Shown: positions 19,745 to 29,720 of the stretch, one piece after another | How the letters are laid out: every line of letters starts with the position of its first letter | Numbering within the stretch: the first letter of the stretch is position 1 | NCBI GenBank assembly: GCA_037127315.1 | Contig: JBBBDQ010000330.1 | Location: forward strand, 7,255,001-7,319,000 | DNA from: Ascarosepion bandense | Taxonomy: Eukaryota; Mollusca; Cephalopoda; Sepiida; Sepiidae | Direction: 5' to 3' | Length of the DNA stretch: 64,000 nucleotides | Position numbers and translations under genes: made by a program | Notes under the pieces: model-generated | The model's input: only the letters and a program-made list of their open reading frames with translations | Told to the model about the DNA's origin: nothing | Databases searched by the model: none

Positions 19745-20860
19745 CCACAAATTAAGTTTTTATCAGAATTATCAGAAGTTGGATTTGTGGAAGAATAAAA
19801 GTATACCTTTTTTTTTTTTATAAGCGTTTCACCCTGAGCAAGGCATGTCACTGCCACTACTGTGCAGGGGGCTACGTAGAGTGGAGAAAGGCTGATTAAA
19901 TATAGGAAATAACAGAGGGTGGGTGATAGGCGGGTGAGGATACCGAGAATGAGGGTTGGGTAGATGAGAGTGTTGTGAGAATAGTTGGGAGTTAGTGTGA
20001 TAGGAGGTGTCTATTGACCTTACATTTAAACACCTGGAGATTGTAACTGTCGGGAAAGCAGACTTGTGGAAGGGAGTTCCACAGGCGGGAAGCGCGAGAA
20101 AAGAAGCTGTTGGAGTAGAATTTACGGTTACATCTTATTTGTTTAACTGTAAAAGGGTGGGACCTAGTTGCTAATCTAGTATCTCGTGTAAATTTGTGCT
20201 TAGGCGGCACCAGTGATCTAAGCTCATCGGAGCAGAAGCCATGAAAGTACTTGTAGAAGAGGCACAGGGAAGCTACATCACGCTGGTGTGAGAGCGGCTG
20301 CAGCCGGTCTGCCAAGTCAGTATCAACCACGTTACAGATCCTCCTTTGTATTTTGTCAAGAAGCCCAAGGAGAGCAGCAGGGGCACCCGACCAGATATGG
20401 CAGCAATATTCAATACACGGGCGGATGGTAGATTTGTATATGTGCAGAATAGTTTCAGATGGGAAAAATTTCCAGGCCCTGCACAGGGAGCCCACTTTCA
20501 TAGCAGCAGATTTGGCAATGGATTCAATATAGTCATTCCATTTGAGGTCCGCCGAGAGTGTAAGGCCAAGGAGGCGTAGTATTTTACTCTCTGGGAGGCT
20601 AGCCTGTCCCATGCATGTTTAAATAGAAATTTATTAATAGAAAAGAATAACATGACTTGCTAGGAGTTATACATTCAGTAAGAAACAGTAGTAATAGTGT
20701 AAGGAGTTAATGGTATCAAGAGTTCGTAGTCGTAACTTGTGTGTGTGCATGTATGTATGTATGTATGTATGAGTATTATCGTTGGGTAGGAATGTCTGAA
20801 GTTATTGCTCAGGGTGAATGGTGAAAAGGAAAGACATGAAAGAGAAAGATAGGGATCATA
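19745..20860. repeat. Dispersed repeat X, copy 1, split by a LINE
   Basis: 19745-19805 ('gtttttatcagaattatcag', 'gtggaagaataaaa') and 20613-20860 ('aaatagaaatttattaatag', 'gtatcaagagttcgtagt') are adjacent in the copy at 61020-61320. The LINE at 19810-20612 sits exactly at the break. The repeat has no coding frame; it may be a solo LTR, but that is a guess. Confidence 0.6.
19810..20612 (-). mobile_element. Best-preserved LINE C-terminus, jockey/CR1-like
   Basis: The minus strand has an uninterrupted 206-codon frame ending at 19992: KILRLLGLTLSADLKWNDYI, then SIAKSAAMKVGSLCRAWKFF, IYKSTIRPCIEYCCHIWSGA, ADRLQPLSHQRDVASLCLFY, and RLWNSLPQVCFPDSYNLQVF near the end. This is the thumb and C-terminal part of a non-LTR reverse transcriptase; the palm and the endonuclease are missing by 5' truncation at about 20612. 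The frame runs into the family 3' UTR ('gccttgctcagggtgaaacg' type) and a poly(A) tract. It is the youngest-looking LINE here and the reference for the decayed copies. It lies inside repeat X. Confidence 0.85.
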
Positions 20861-21660
20861 ATTGCTTGACGTTTGTCAAGGGATATGTTAATATGCTCAT
20901 CGTCTTCTCTCTGATGACAGTCAAGCTTGTTTTTTTTTTTCTGTTTGTGGGGTTTGGAAAGGTCATTTGGGAATTCACTCCTGGATGTGATTCTGACCTT
21001 TCCATTGGACAACAAACAAACTTTGCTTTGGCTCACGAAAAGGTCCTTAAAAGAATTTGTTTCTGAGAATTGAAGATTATTTGAATTTTGTTTTTAGATG
21101 TTTCCTAGTTTTCTATTGGCTTATAAACATTTCGCATCAAAGTGTGAAATTTCATGAGTTTTGTTTTGGATTCACTTTTGTGTGTGTGCTAAGCAAAGTT
21201 TGTAAATTCCAGTCTTTTTTTAATTTCTGACAAAATCAATGAGTCAGTGCTTAGCTTTTGAATTTTAAATCTAGATCTTGTTTTGTTCACTACAGACTAA
21301 AGTTTCTTCTGTTTTCTTTCTTTCACCAGAATGTATTGAGATTAGGGGAAATAAAATATTTATGGTATAAAAAAAGAAAAGCCATTTTAGATATGAAAAA
21401 AAAAACTGTATGGATTGAGGTGATGTAAAAGTATTTTGAACTGGATAAGTTAATAATTTAGAACTTGAAACAAATCTTTTTCAATGTAACTGGAGAAAAA
21501 AAAAGTATCTTAACTTTGTTAGCAATTATGTTTTCTTTTTACATTGAAAGTGAAAACCACAAAGAGACTAAGTGTAAAGATGTGCAGGTTGTATAATTCA
21601 CAGCATTCAAATTCCAGTGAATTCTGTTTCTTTCACTTTAGTATAAAGTATATTATACTA
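20861..21660. other. No gene seen
   Basis: May include the continuation of repeat X. A (GTAT)n run lies at about 20750-20770. Nothing else can be supported. Confidence 0.4.
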
Positions 21661-21967
21661 TGGGATGTGCGTTGTGGTACAGTGGATATCAGCTCGGAAT
21701 GAGAAACCGGCGAGCCGAGTTTGAATTTCAGTTAAATTGTATTCACTTATGCGCAAATACTCTTGGGAAAGGTATTAATCCGTCTCTTCCTTCCAGTTAT
21801 GGGTTAAATAATAGGACAGATTGGGTTCTATAGCCTTGGTCGGCAACCAGTCTACTGCAGAAAGCAATGGCAACCTACTGCGGGATAATCTTCTGCCCAG
21901 TCAGTCATGTCTCTTTCGAGACATGATCGCCCAAGCGTGTATCACGTATGGCACTTAACTGACTGAT
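21661..21967 (+). mobile_element. tRNA-derived SINE, full length
   Basis: A-box region GTGGTACAGTGGATATCAG, B-box-like GAGTTTGAATTTCAG, the body 'cttgggaaaggtattaatcc' and 'tatagccttggtcggcaacc', and a 3' domain with a perfect hairpin CATGTCTC-TTTC-GAGACATG (21906-21925), ending CACTTAACTGACTGA. Other copies lie at 29165, 29429, 48804, 49113, 52062 and 54310. Confidence 0.85.
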
Positions 21968-22474
21968 ATTATAATTGGGAAAGATAAGAATTAATTTTCC
22001 AGTTATGGCTTAATTACCTCTAGCTACATATAAAGCAATGTATAAAACTCTGCTAGTGAAGACTAAAACTGCATTTGAAACTGCTACTCTACGAAAGCTA
22101 TCAGGTTTTAGTTATTTTTTGCCTCTGAACTAAATATTTCCAGCTTGTGCAAGTAGTAGAATGGTTATTAGGCACAGGAAGTGTATTCAACAAGCAAAGC
22201 TCAAATTCTGGCCAAGTCTCTCATTTATTTCATATAAATGTCTAAGAAAATCATGAAGCTACATCTTCTCCGCTCAGTAAATGATTCAATAGCCAGATTA
22301 CCTGAGTTCTATTAGCTTTGGCTGGCACCCAGTATCAGAGAAGAAAAACTGGAATTGAAACCATAGAGATGGCAATAGAAAACTCAACCACAGACAATAA
22401 AAAGGTAGCTGTGGAGAGACATAAACACCTACACTCTGAAGAGACTTAGCTTTTAAATAAATAAACAAAAAACA

Positions 22475-22547
<73 letters not shown>
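21968..22547. other. Unassigned, with compound microsatellite
   Basis: A (TA)n tract at about 22479-22516 runs directly into (TG)n at 22517-22545. Open frames across it are artefacts. No gene seen. Confidence 0.6.
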
Positions 22548-22720
22548 TACAGTTGGTATAACATCAGCTTAATAACCAAGACTGTCTGGGTTCAAATACT
22601 GGTAGTGGATGTGCACTGCTAAAGAGTCCCAAATATAGGACAAAACGACCTTCCAGTGCTTTCTGCATTCTGTTGAGGTTGAATAAAAAGCTCAATGAAT
22701 TACTTAATAATTGTTCAAAT
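22548..22720 (+). mobile_element. tRNA-derived SINE carrying a hammerhead relic
   Basis: A-box-like TGGTACAGTTGGTATAACAT (from 22548) and B-box-like GGGTTCAAATACTGG (from 22589) are followed by a hammerhead-like segment and then 'ctgcattctgttgaggttgaataaa'. The order of tRNA-like promoter then hammerhead resembles the S-alpha type SINEs of schistosomes. Confidence 0.7.
22610..22668 (+). pseudogene. Degenerate hammerhead ribozyme in a SINE
   Basis: CTGCTAAAGAGTCCCAAATA then TAGGACAAAACG parallels the known animal hammerhead string CTGATGAGTCCCAAATAGGA / CGAAACG. Helix II is GTCC/GGAC. The core is damaged: the CTGATGA equivalent is altered and G12 of GAAA is A. Helix I may be TGCA/TGCA (22612-22615 with 22663-22666). 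Helix III is unclear. Confidence 0.55.
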
Positions 22721-22882
22721 CCTCCTACTACTTCTGTGTGTATATATATATATATATATAAATAACGGGATACAAGAGTAGGTATACGCTTATGAAAAAT
22801 AAAATGCACACAAAATATACCATTATACAAACATATAAAAAAAATATAGCAACTTATTGTATACTTACTTTTGTGCATACCC

Positions 22883-22919
<37 letters not shown>

Positions 22920-23280
22920 TTGCTTCTGAGAGTACACATCTATGTCATATGCATACATAATCTTGTAGACAGCCAGATAAACACCTTAAGGTAATTAAGT
23001 CTCTGAAGACAAAGTCCTGTTCACCAGCAGGTTTGTTAATAACCAAAAGAGTAAAATGGTGATGGTTAACATTAGGGATGAAATAAAGAGGATGATAAAA
23101 CTATTGACCACATACTTGGTGTCATGCTTTTATAGTAAAAGTTTCCCCTGATATACTAAGAACTGAATCTGTGTAGTCAAAGAGGTGGCCAATCTAAAAA
23201 GTACCTAAACTACAAAAGTGACAAACAACAGGAAGTAAAACAATAGTTTCTATCCTTTAGTAATAGATATGAAATAAGTG
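22721..23280. other. Unassigned, microsatellites
   Basis: (TA)n at about 22741-22760 and 22886-22914. No gene seen. Confidence 0.5.
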
Positions 23281-23300
23281 ATTATAATAAAATCATTTTA

Positions 23301-23360
23301 CATTGCTACACAAAAGCTTTTATGTTTCAATACTATAAATTGTACTTCATCAGTCAATAG
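23301..23360 (-). ncRNA. Hammerhead-like fold, core complete
   Basis: On the minus strand: CTGATGA (23353-23347), helix II AGTAC/GTATT (with one G.U pair), GAAA (23328-23325), and a helix III starting ACA/UGU with an AAAAG/CUUUU inner palindrome. H17 = A at 23307, and helix I TATTG/CAATG is offset by one A.G mismatch next to the core. All core bases are present; the mismatch may weaken it. Confidence 0.6.
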
Positions 23361-23616
23361 TTGATGAAAAAAAAAAAAAAAAAAAAAAAAATCATGTTTG
23401 GCTACATTCATGATACTTTTTGTTGTTGCAAAATTCTCCACAATTTATCAATGATATAAGCATTGATTTATCATGACATGTTAAAATAACTCACCCACCA
23501 CCACCCTCTGACCTTATTTCATTATATAGTGTAGATCTGATATTTAATTGGTTAATCATGACATACAAACAAGTATATTTTTAAGTCTTGTCTTATGCCC
23601 CACTCCACTTAACTGT

Positions 23617-23918
23617 TCCTAAAAGGTAACGATTTTTTGACCCTTTCTTAATTTTTTTTTTCAAAAAGAAATAAAAAGCATGCTTATCATAACTCCTAGT
23701 TTACATTGTTTTCTTTTGAAGTCCTTTTCAGCACAAAAAAAAAAATTATTACTAGTTATCAACCATTGTCTGACAAAGTACAATTCATAGTATTGAAACA
23801 TAAAAGCTGTTGTGTAGCAATGTAAAATGTTTTTATTATAATCACTGATAATAAAAATATGATATAGTACACTAATTTGTACTGAGCACTTTTTTTAAGG
23901 AGTAAATGTTACAAACTG

Positions 23919-23980
<62 letters not shown>

Positions 23981-24440
23981 ATGCATGTTAGTTTGTTGGA
24001 GGATCAAGAAATAATGAATGATTACATATTAAATTTTGCCTTTTTTAATTTGGTTCAAGCAATTGTTTGTTTTTCAGTCTGTTATGTACATAGAGAAAAA
24101 AATTGTCAGGAATTAATGCAAGTGTTATCAACAAAAATTTGAGTTACTATCTAAGAGTTTGCAGAATGTTATCAATTTATACAAATGGAGTGTCATAGGG
24201 ACTTTTGTTGATACTCTTTGCAAGTTGTGCATTTTGCAAAAAAAAAAAAATAAAATAAATAAAATAAATAAATAATATAAAAAATAAATAAAAGAATCAC
24301 TATTTGTGCTGAAAAGGACTTCAAAAGAAGACAATGTAAACTAGGAGTTATGATAAGCATGCTTTTTATTTCTTTTTGAAAACAAAAAAAGAAAAATTAA
24401 GAAAGGGTCAAATTCATCAAATTAATCTTTTCCTTTAAGT
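23617..24440. repeat. Second inverted repeat overlapping copy d
   Basis: 23617-23738 ('gaccctttcttaattttt', 'gcatgcttatcataactcc') is matched in inverse orientation by 24303-24440 ('aagcatgctttttatttct' on the plus strand). The arms are about 115 bases and nearly identical. The loop contains the right arm of the 23281-23850 repeat and a (TA)n-(TG)n tract at about 23928-23990. Confidence 0.75.
23764..23822 (+). pseudogene. Hammerhead fold with G8 changed to A
   Basis: Helix I CATTGT/GCAATG (six pairs, one wobble), core CTGACAA (23770-23776; expected CTGACGA), helix II AGTAC/GTATT, GAAA (23795-23798), helix III ACA/UGU, H17 = A at 23816. The only core fault is CG to CA in CTGACGA, a CpG-type change. 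Confidence 0.6.
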
Positions 24441-25299
24441 TACCTTATATATATATATATATATATATAGATAAGGTCTTTCAAAATCATTGCACAAAGA
24501 GAGGAAAATAAAAACCTTTTTCTTATTAACTTTATTTTTTTTTCCTTTCTGAGGAAGCCATTTCATTCCATTAGTTCTCTGAACTTTTGGATAGTGCCTT
24601 ACACACAAATTTTTATTTTCTTTGCATAATTAAAAAAGAACTCATTACAGAAAACGGTTCAAAATGAGACTAAACATAACATTTAAATAGCAATTATGCT
24701 AAAATTTATAATTGGGGGGAAAAAAAAAGAAAAGAGAAGAGAAAACAGCATAGAACACAGGGTAGTTTTTCAGAAAATTCCAAGTTGCAGGTGTATAACA
24801 AGAATTTCAAAGACAACAGTTGAGCACCAAGCAAATAACAGGAAAATGGTTTTTAAAACACTCCCCCTTATGTTAATATTAGATTGACCATTCATCTTGT
24901 CATTATTGTGTGTATGTGGGTGTGATGTGGTGGAAACTAGGCAGGGATAGGCTCAGAGTAAAACCTGGTTCTGATAGGCTGTGTTTTATTGTGCCACTCA
25001 CAGAACAAGAACAAGCCAAGGACGGCAGCTGATCAATACAGATTGCTGTTCATGTGCAGTGTAAGTATTGTTCAACCAGGCACACTTGGAAGTTGGTGCT
25101 CAGAGGGAGAGGAGGAGGAGGAGGAAGAGGAAGAGTAGGAGTCAAACAAAATCTGAGCTATGCACTCTCCCCCTGTCTGATCAACTGTTATCAGAAACAT
25201 GATGGCTGGAAGCCTCAGAATACTGTAAAGATTACTTTGAGGAGAAAGGGTATGACTGCTTTTAAGTACTGATAGTAATAATAATGATACTACTACTAC

Positions 25300-25331
<32 letters not shown>

Positions 25332-26149
25332 GGCAAGAGAATGATTGCAGTACTTCTAAGTGTCAGAGAGGAAATTTTAATGGTATTTTTTTTAATTACA
25401 GATGTAATACAACTGCTGCTACTAATAATGCATTTAATATATTAAAATAATAACTTAGGGTAATTGTAATTCTTCTGGATCAATGTAATAGCAGTTGCAA
25501 TTATAATCAGTGTTATTGTATGACAAATAATTGACATATTAAAGCGTTTGGAATTTGTATCATACAGGGTGCCAAAAAATACCCCCCACATAATGATAAG
25601 ATTAGCTAGATGAAAACACCACTGCCATTAGTGTTTATATATATATATATATATATAAAAATAAATGTTCTTTACTCAGATTCTTTAACACTCAGTAACC
25701 CCTTGCATCTTAGTGGCTTTATTACCTTGCTTGTGGTAAAATGATTAATTTTTTTTTTTTTTTTTTTTTACTTCAATCATTTCACTCCAAGCAATGAATT
25801 TTATTTCTTATTTTTTTCCTCAATAAGAATAGATATGTTCACTTATCCAGTTCACACTCTTTTCTGCTCTTTTGTACAGGTGTGGAGGTTTATCCCTTGT
25901 TTCCTGTTTATTATTGGGTTTCCTATTCCTTCCAAAGTCTTTTTTCTTTCACTTCAGTCCTCCCCTTGCATCTTAGTAGCATTATTACATTGCTTGGGGT
26001 GAACTAACTAATAAAAAAAATTATATTATATATTCTATTGTCAATATAACTCCATTGAATTTATGTTTATCAAATTCAAGTGACATCTAGAATAGTAATA
26101 ATGGTGATAATTTTTAGTTTTTTTACTATTTGTTCACCCAATACAAGGC
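24441..26149. other. No gene seen
   Basis: (TA)n at 24446-24468, GGA-rich at 25100-25140, (TAA/TAC)n at about 25285-25331, and (TA)n at 25638-25657. 24880-25080 is less AT-rich and has a donor-like GTAAGT at about 25055, but no convincing exon. 25680-26020 has two short LINE-tail scraps ('cttgcatcttagtggc', 'cttggggtgaa'). Confidence 0.4.
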
Positions 26150-26930
26150 TAAAGAGACACTCAAGGTAGTGATTGTTGTATGAACATCACAATAGATGTC
26201 AAAATTCAGATTATGAAGATATGTAAGAAAGATAGGTTGTAGGTTGACTCTAGACAAAAAATAGTTTATAAAAAATAAACCCCATACCAGAAGAAATACT
26301 AAATGGAAATAATTTAATTATGAAAGCAGTTGGTACCCAAGAACATTATTTTATTATTATTATTAAGCATTTCACCCAAAGAAAGGCAATACCGCCTCTG
26401 GTTCGCAGGGTTTACAATGAGAGGAGATGGATGACAAAAGAAAATAGTCTAGGTGATGTTGTAGAAAGGGTAAGAGAGAGGTGGGAGTCACAGAGATAGA
26501 TGGCAATTAACGTTGCATTTAAACTTTTGAAGATTGTAGCTATCAAGGAAGCAAGAATAGAGAAGGGAGTTCCACAGGCAAGAAGTGCGAGGAAAGAAAC
26601 TGCTGGAGTAGAATTAGTTACATTTGCCTATTTTGATGGTAAAAGAGCGAGATCCAGTTACCAATCAAGTTTCATGGGTAAATTGATGAGGGTAGAGGAC
26701 TTGGCTGAAGGTGAGCAGCCTAATCAGAACCAATTACATTGCAGATCCTCCTATGGGTTTTGTTGAGAGCCCCAAAGATGAACAGCTGGAGTGCTTGACC
26801 AGATATGACAACAGTATTCAACGCATAGACAAATGGTGTATTTATTCGGTCTTAGATGTTATAATGGTAGATACAAATATTGAGATACTGGCACTACATA
26901 GAAAGTGAAAGCAAATGACCATATGCCTAA
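26150..26930 (-). mobile_element. Two LINE 3' fragments, minus strand
   Basis: 26150-26275 resembles the second LINE subfamily ('cactcaaggtagtgattgt'). 26345-26930 is the family with tail 'gcctttctttgggtgaaatg', followed upstream by the decayed counterpart of the C-terminal frame. The plus-strand open frame starting at 26500 is an antisense shadow. Confidence 0.6.
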
Positions 26931-27004
26931 AAACCAGGATAAGGGTTTTAAGGATTATGGATTCTCCCAACAACAACAACAAAAAAAAAAAAAAAAAAAA
27001 AAAA

Positions 27005-27360
27005 AGATCAAGCCAAAAATGGAATACTGTTGCCGTATATAAATAGGAACTGTCCGGTCTTCACTTTCCACTCTTGATAGAGTCTAAAAACGTGTCCTTG
27101 TAAGCAGCAAATTCATTCCTACTCTGCAACCCTATTCTTACAGATGAGAGCAGACGAGATTTTGCAAGCCTCTCACTACTTTCATTATTTCCATGGTGAA
27201 TGTTCAGATGAACTACATTCCTTAGTTCCTAACCTTCTTTGTGAAACTGATTCCTAAGAGGCTGCTACCCGATCCCTATAATCTTAACATGTTGTAGTTT
27301 AGAGTTAACCATTACTCTTAATCTGTAACCCAGGACCATATACAGGGCAAACACAATTGT
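27005..27360 (+). mobile_element. LINE C-terminal fragment
   Basis: The plus frame piece HYFHYFHGECSDELHSLVP is the decayed counterpart of YKYFHGFCSDELRSLVPPKH in the reference copy. It is broken by stops and ends at an A run (27362-27386). Confidence 0.6.
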
Positions 27361-27424
27361 CCAAAAAAAAAAAAAAAAAAAAAAAGGTAATCTGGCTACC
27401 AAACACACTTTCTATTTACCCTCA

Positions 27425-28125
27425 ATACGCCTTGTGAAGGTTAAACTTTCCAAACCCTCCTTCCTCATGAGTGCAAGGACTTTTTCAGCTATTTTTCCTG
27501 ATTATGTGTAGAAGTTTTCTTTCTGTTGCCATTTTCTTTAAAACTTCCTTGTTGCTTAATTTACTTTTAGTGTAAAACCAATAAAATGTAAACAATTTCT
27601 ACTCCAGCAGCTTCTTTTCTCGCACTTCCCACCTGTGGAATTCCCTTCCATTTACTTGCTTTCTTGACAGCTTCAATCTCCAAGAATTTAAATGTAAAGT
27701 CAATCGTCATCTATCTCACTCACCTGCATCCTTTCTTTCATGCTCCTTTCTCCATCCACTCCACTCATCAGTATTCTCATCCTTCTCTTACCCACTTCCT
27801 GACACCCACTATAACCTGTCACTCTTTCCCATAACTTTATTCTTATGTAACCCCCTGCAAAACAGTAGCAGTAAAAATGCCTTGCTCGGGGCAATGATTA
27901 TATAAAAAAAAAAGAAAAAATTTTTTACATTCATGAAATTTTCAGTGTCCATCTGTAAAACCACATTCCTGTTGCTCCTAGTTTGTTTCTGTGGATAGTT
28001 TTGTTAGCATTCACTGCCAGATTAAAGGATGAACACACATAGCAATGCAGCACTCATTTTGTTTCTAAAAAATAAAAAAATAAAAAATTGTTTCTTAGCA
28101 TCTTGTTTATCTTTTGAAATGTTTT
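27425..28125 (-). mobile_element. RTE-like fragment split by a LINE
   Basis: 27425-27554 ('ccaaaccctccttcctcatg', 'ttgccattttctttaaaac') and 27906-28125 ('tccatctgtaaaaccacatt', 'acacacatagcaatgcagca') are adjacent in the uninterrupted minus copies at 34010-34340 and 62440-62890. Confidence 0.7.
27555..27905 (+). mobile_element. LINE 3' end nested in an RTE copy
   Basis: Starts 'gtgtaaaaccaataaaatg', includes 'ttctcgcacttcccacctgtg' and 'tttaaatgtaaagtcaatcg', and ends 'gccttgctcggggcaatgat' plus poly(A). Very similar to 59770-60115, with nearly the same 5' end point. Confidence 0.8.
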
Positions 28126-28448
28126 TTTTTCAAACATTCAGTGTTTGCTTTGGATCTTGGTGCCATTTATCATCCTGTTGAAATGTTTGCCAGATATTTC
28201 AACTTCTGCACCTGCTTGATTACTAATGCCAAAATGAAGAAACAAAGAAAAATGCACACAAAACATAAAATAAATACGTAAATAAAATAATAAATGAATA
28301 AAATATATAAATAAGCAAAATGGATGTCATGACCATAAATAAACCTCAGCATTAGTCCTAAGCAAAAGAAATTGGAAAGAGCTAGTTTCCTCTTTCCCCA
28401 CTTTTCTTAATCCCCTAGTGGCCTATATCCATAACCTTCTAAAGGAAT
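28126..28448. other. No feature seen
   Basis: AT-rich, with AAATAAATA-type low complexity at 28260-28320. Confidence 0.5.
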
Positions 28449-28651
28449 TTTTTTTTTTTTTTTAATCATATCACCCCGAGCAAGGTGGTAACGCCACTGA
28501 TGCACAGGGGACTATGTAAGAGTGAAAAGATTGGAAAAGAGAAAGCCGGAAACCACATCCTAAACAAGAAACAAGGGATGAGCCTCTTCACCTGTTCAAT
28601 AGACGTGGGTGGAGTGTGAACCAGGCAATAGTTTAGTCTATCTACTCCAAT
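28449..28651 (-). mobile_element. Short SINE sharing the LINE 3' tail, copy 2
   Basis: Closely similar to 5453-5658 along its whole length. A perfect 9-base duplication TAAAGGAAT (28440-28448 and 28652-28660) flanks it, and the T run at the 3' side is its reverse-strand tail. The SINE 5' end is at 28651. Confidence 0.85.
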
Positions 28652-28660
28652 TAAAGGAAT

Positions 28661-29164
28661 GGTGGCACTTTGTAGAATGCATTGAAACAAGAAACTGGGT
28701 CAATATATAGTGCTGACCCCTACTGACCACATTGTATGCATCATGAGAAAGCAAGAGAGAGAAAGAGTAGTGAATAAACTTAAAACAGTAAAAAGCATAC
28801 AGCTCTTAAAAGCCACCTCCAAATTCTTTGGAAAAAAATTGATCTATGTAAGTCTTAATAAAACCTTAACAACACTTATAGGAATATAATACATCAGAAA
28901 TAGGTGTTGAGTTATTACATAGTTGCTGGACAAGTAATACTTGTAATTAACATTTCATTCATGAGGAGGAAAGCAACCCTAACAGAAATATCAAGAAAAA
29001 TGACAAATCTAATCTTCTCAATCCCAAAATACAAAAGGCACTGTGCTATGCAATTAAGTAAGAGATATCATGGTAATACAACAGACCATTAACACCTCTA
29101 TGAGTGATCTTCATTGGGAACTCCACATCCACATGGAAAGGCACTTTCAATTTTGGGAACTTTA
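28661..29164. other. No feature seen
   Basis: Non-coding. The 62-codon frame at 28904 has no recognisable features. Confidence 0.5.
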
Positions 29165-29428
29165 TACGGAATGGGCATTGTAGTCAGTAATCCATTGCAT
29201 TCACTTACATGCAAATACCCTTGGGAAAGGTATTAATCCTACTATTCCTTCCAGTTATGGGTTAAATAGCAGGACAGATTGGGTTCTATAGCCTTGGTCG
29301 GCAACCAATCTACCGCAGAAAGCAATGGCAACCTACTGCGGGATAATCTTCTGCCCAGTCAGTCATGTCTCTTTCAAGACATGATCGCCCAAGCGTGTAT
29401 CACGTATGGCACTTAACTGACTAACTGA
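29165..29428 (+). mobile_element. tRNA-SINE, decayed head, intact body
   Basis: The body and 3' domain match 21661-21967 closely from 'cttgggaaaggtattaatcc' to 'ggcacttaactgac'. The promoter region is largely unrecognisable. Confidence 0.8.
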
Positions 29429-29720
29429 GTCAGTGGATAACAGCTCAGAATGAGAAATCAGAGAAACAAGTTCGAATTTCAGTTGAATTTGTTACATTCA
29501 CATACACACAAACAGCCTTGGGAAAGGGTATCAATCCGTCACTTCTCCCTCTAGTTATAGGTTAAACAGGAGAGATTAAGTTCTATAGCTTTGATTGGCC
29601 ACCAGTCTACTGCAGAAAGTAATGGCAACCTACTGAAGGAAAATATTCTGCCTAGTCAGTCATGTCTCAAAACATGATCGCCCAAACATGTATCATGTAT
29701 AGCACATAAATGACATGTGA
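29429..29720 (+). mobile_element. tRNA-SINE, directly following copy in tandem
   Basis: Begins GTCAGTGGATAACAGCTCAG with B-box-like AAGTTCGAATTTCAG (consensus B box GTTCGAATC kept) and ends 'agcacataaatgac'. It is in direct tandem with the previous SINE and is more diverged. Confidence 0.8.

Larger units (their letters stand above)
23281..23850. mobile_element. Inverted repeat with hammerhead arms (copy d)
   Basis: 23281-23365 and 23755-23850 are inverted copies of about 85 bases with few differences. The interior holds an A run and the left arm of another inverted repeat (23617-23738), so two elements overlap. Each arm carries a hammerhead core reading outward. Confidence 0.75.

Noticed and set aside
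20346..20579. 77-codon plus-strand frame
   Set aside because: Antisense to the intact LINE frame at 19992-20612.
24551..24600. CTGAGGAAGCC, possible hammerhead core
   Set aside because: No GAAA or closing helix II follows within a reasonable distance.
25054..25272. 72-codon frame with a Gly/Arg run
   Set aside because: Driven by a GGA repeat. The donor-like GTAAGT near 25055 has no supporting exon or family match.
25560..25600. 'acagggtgccaaaaaatacc' as a DNA-transposon end
   Set aside because: Resembles some Tc1/mariner ends, but no inverted partner was seen in the window.
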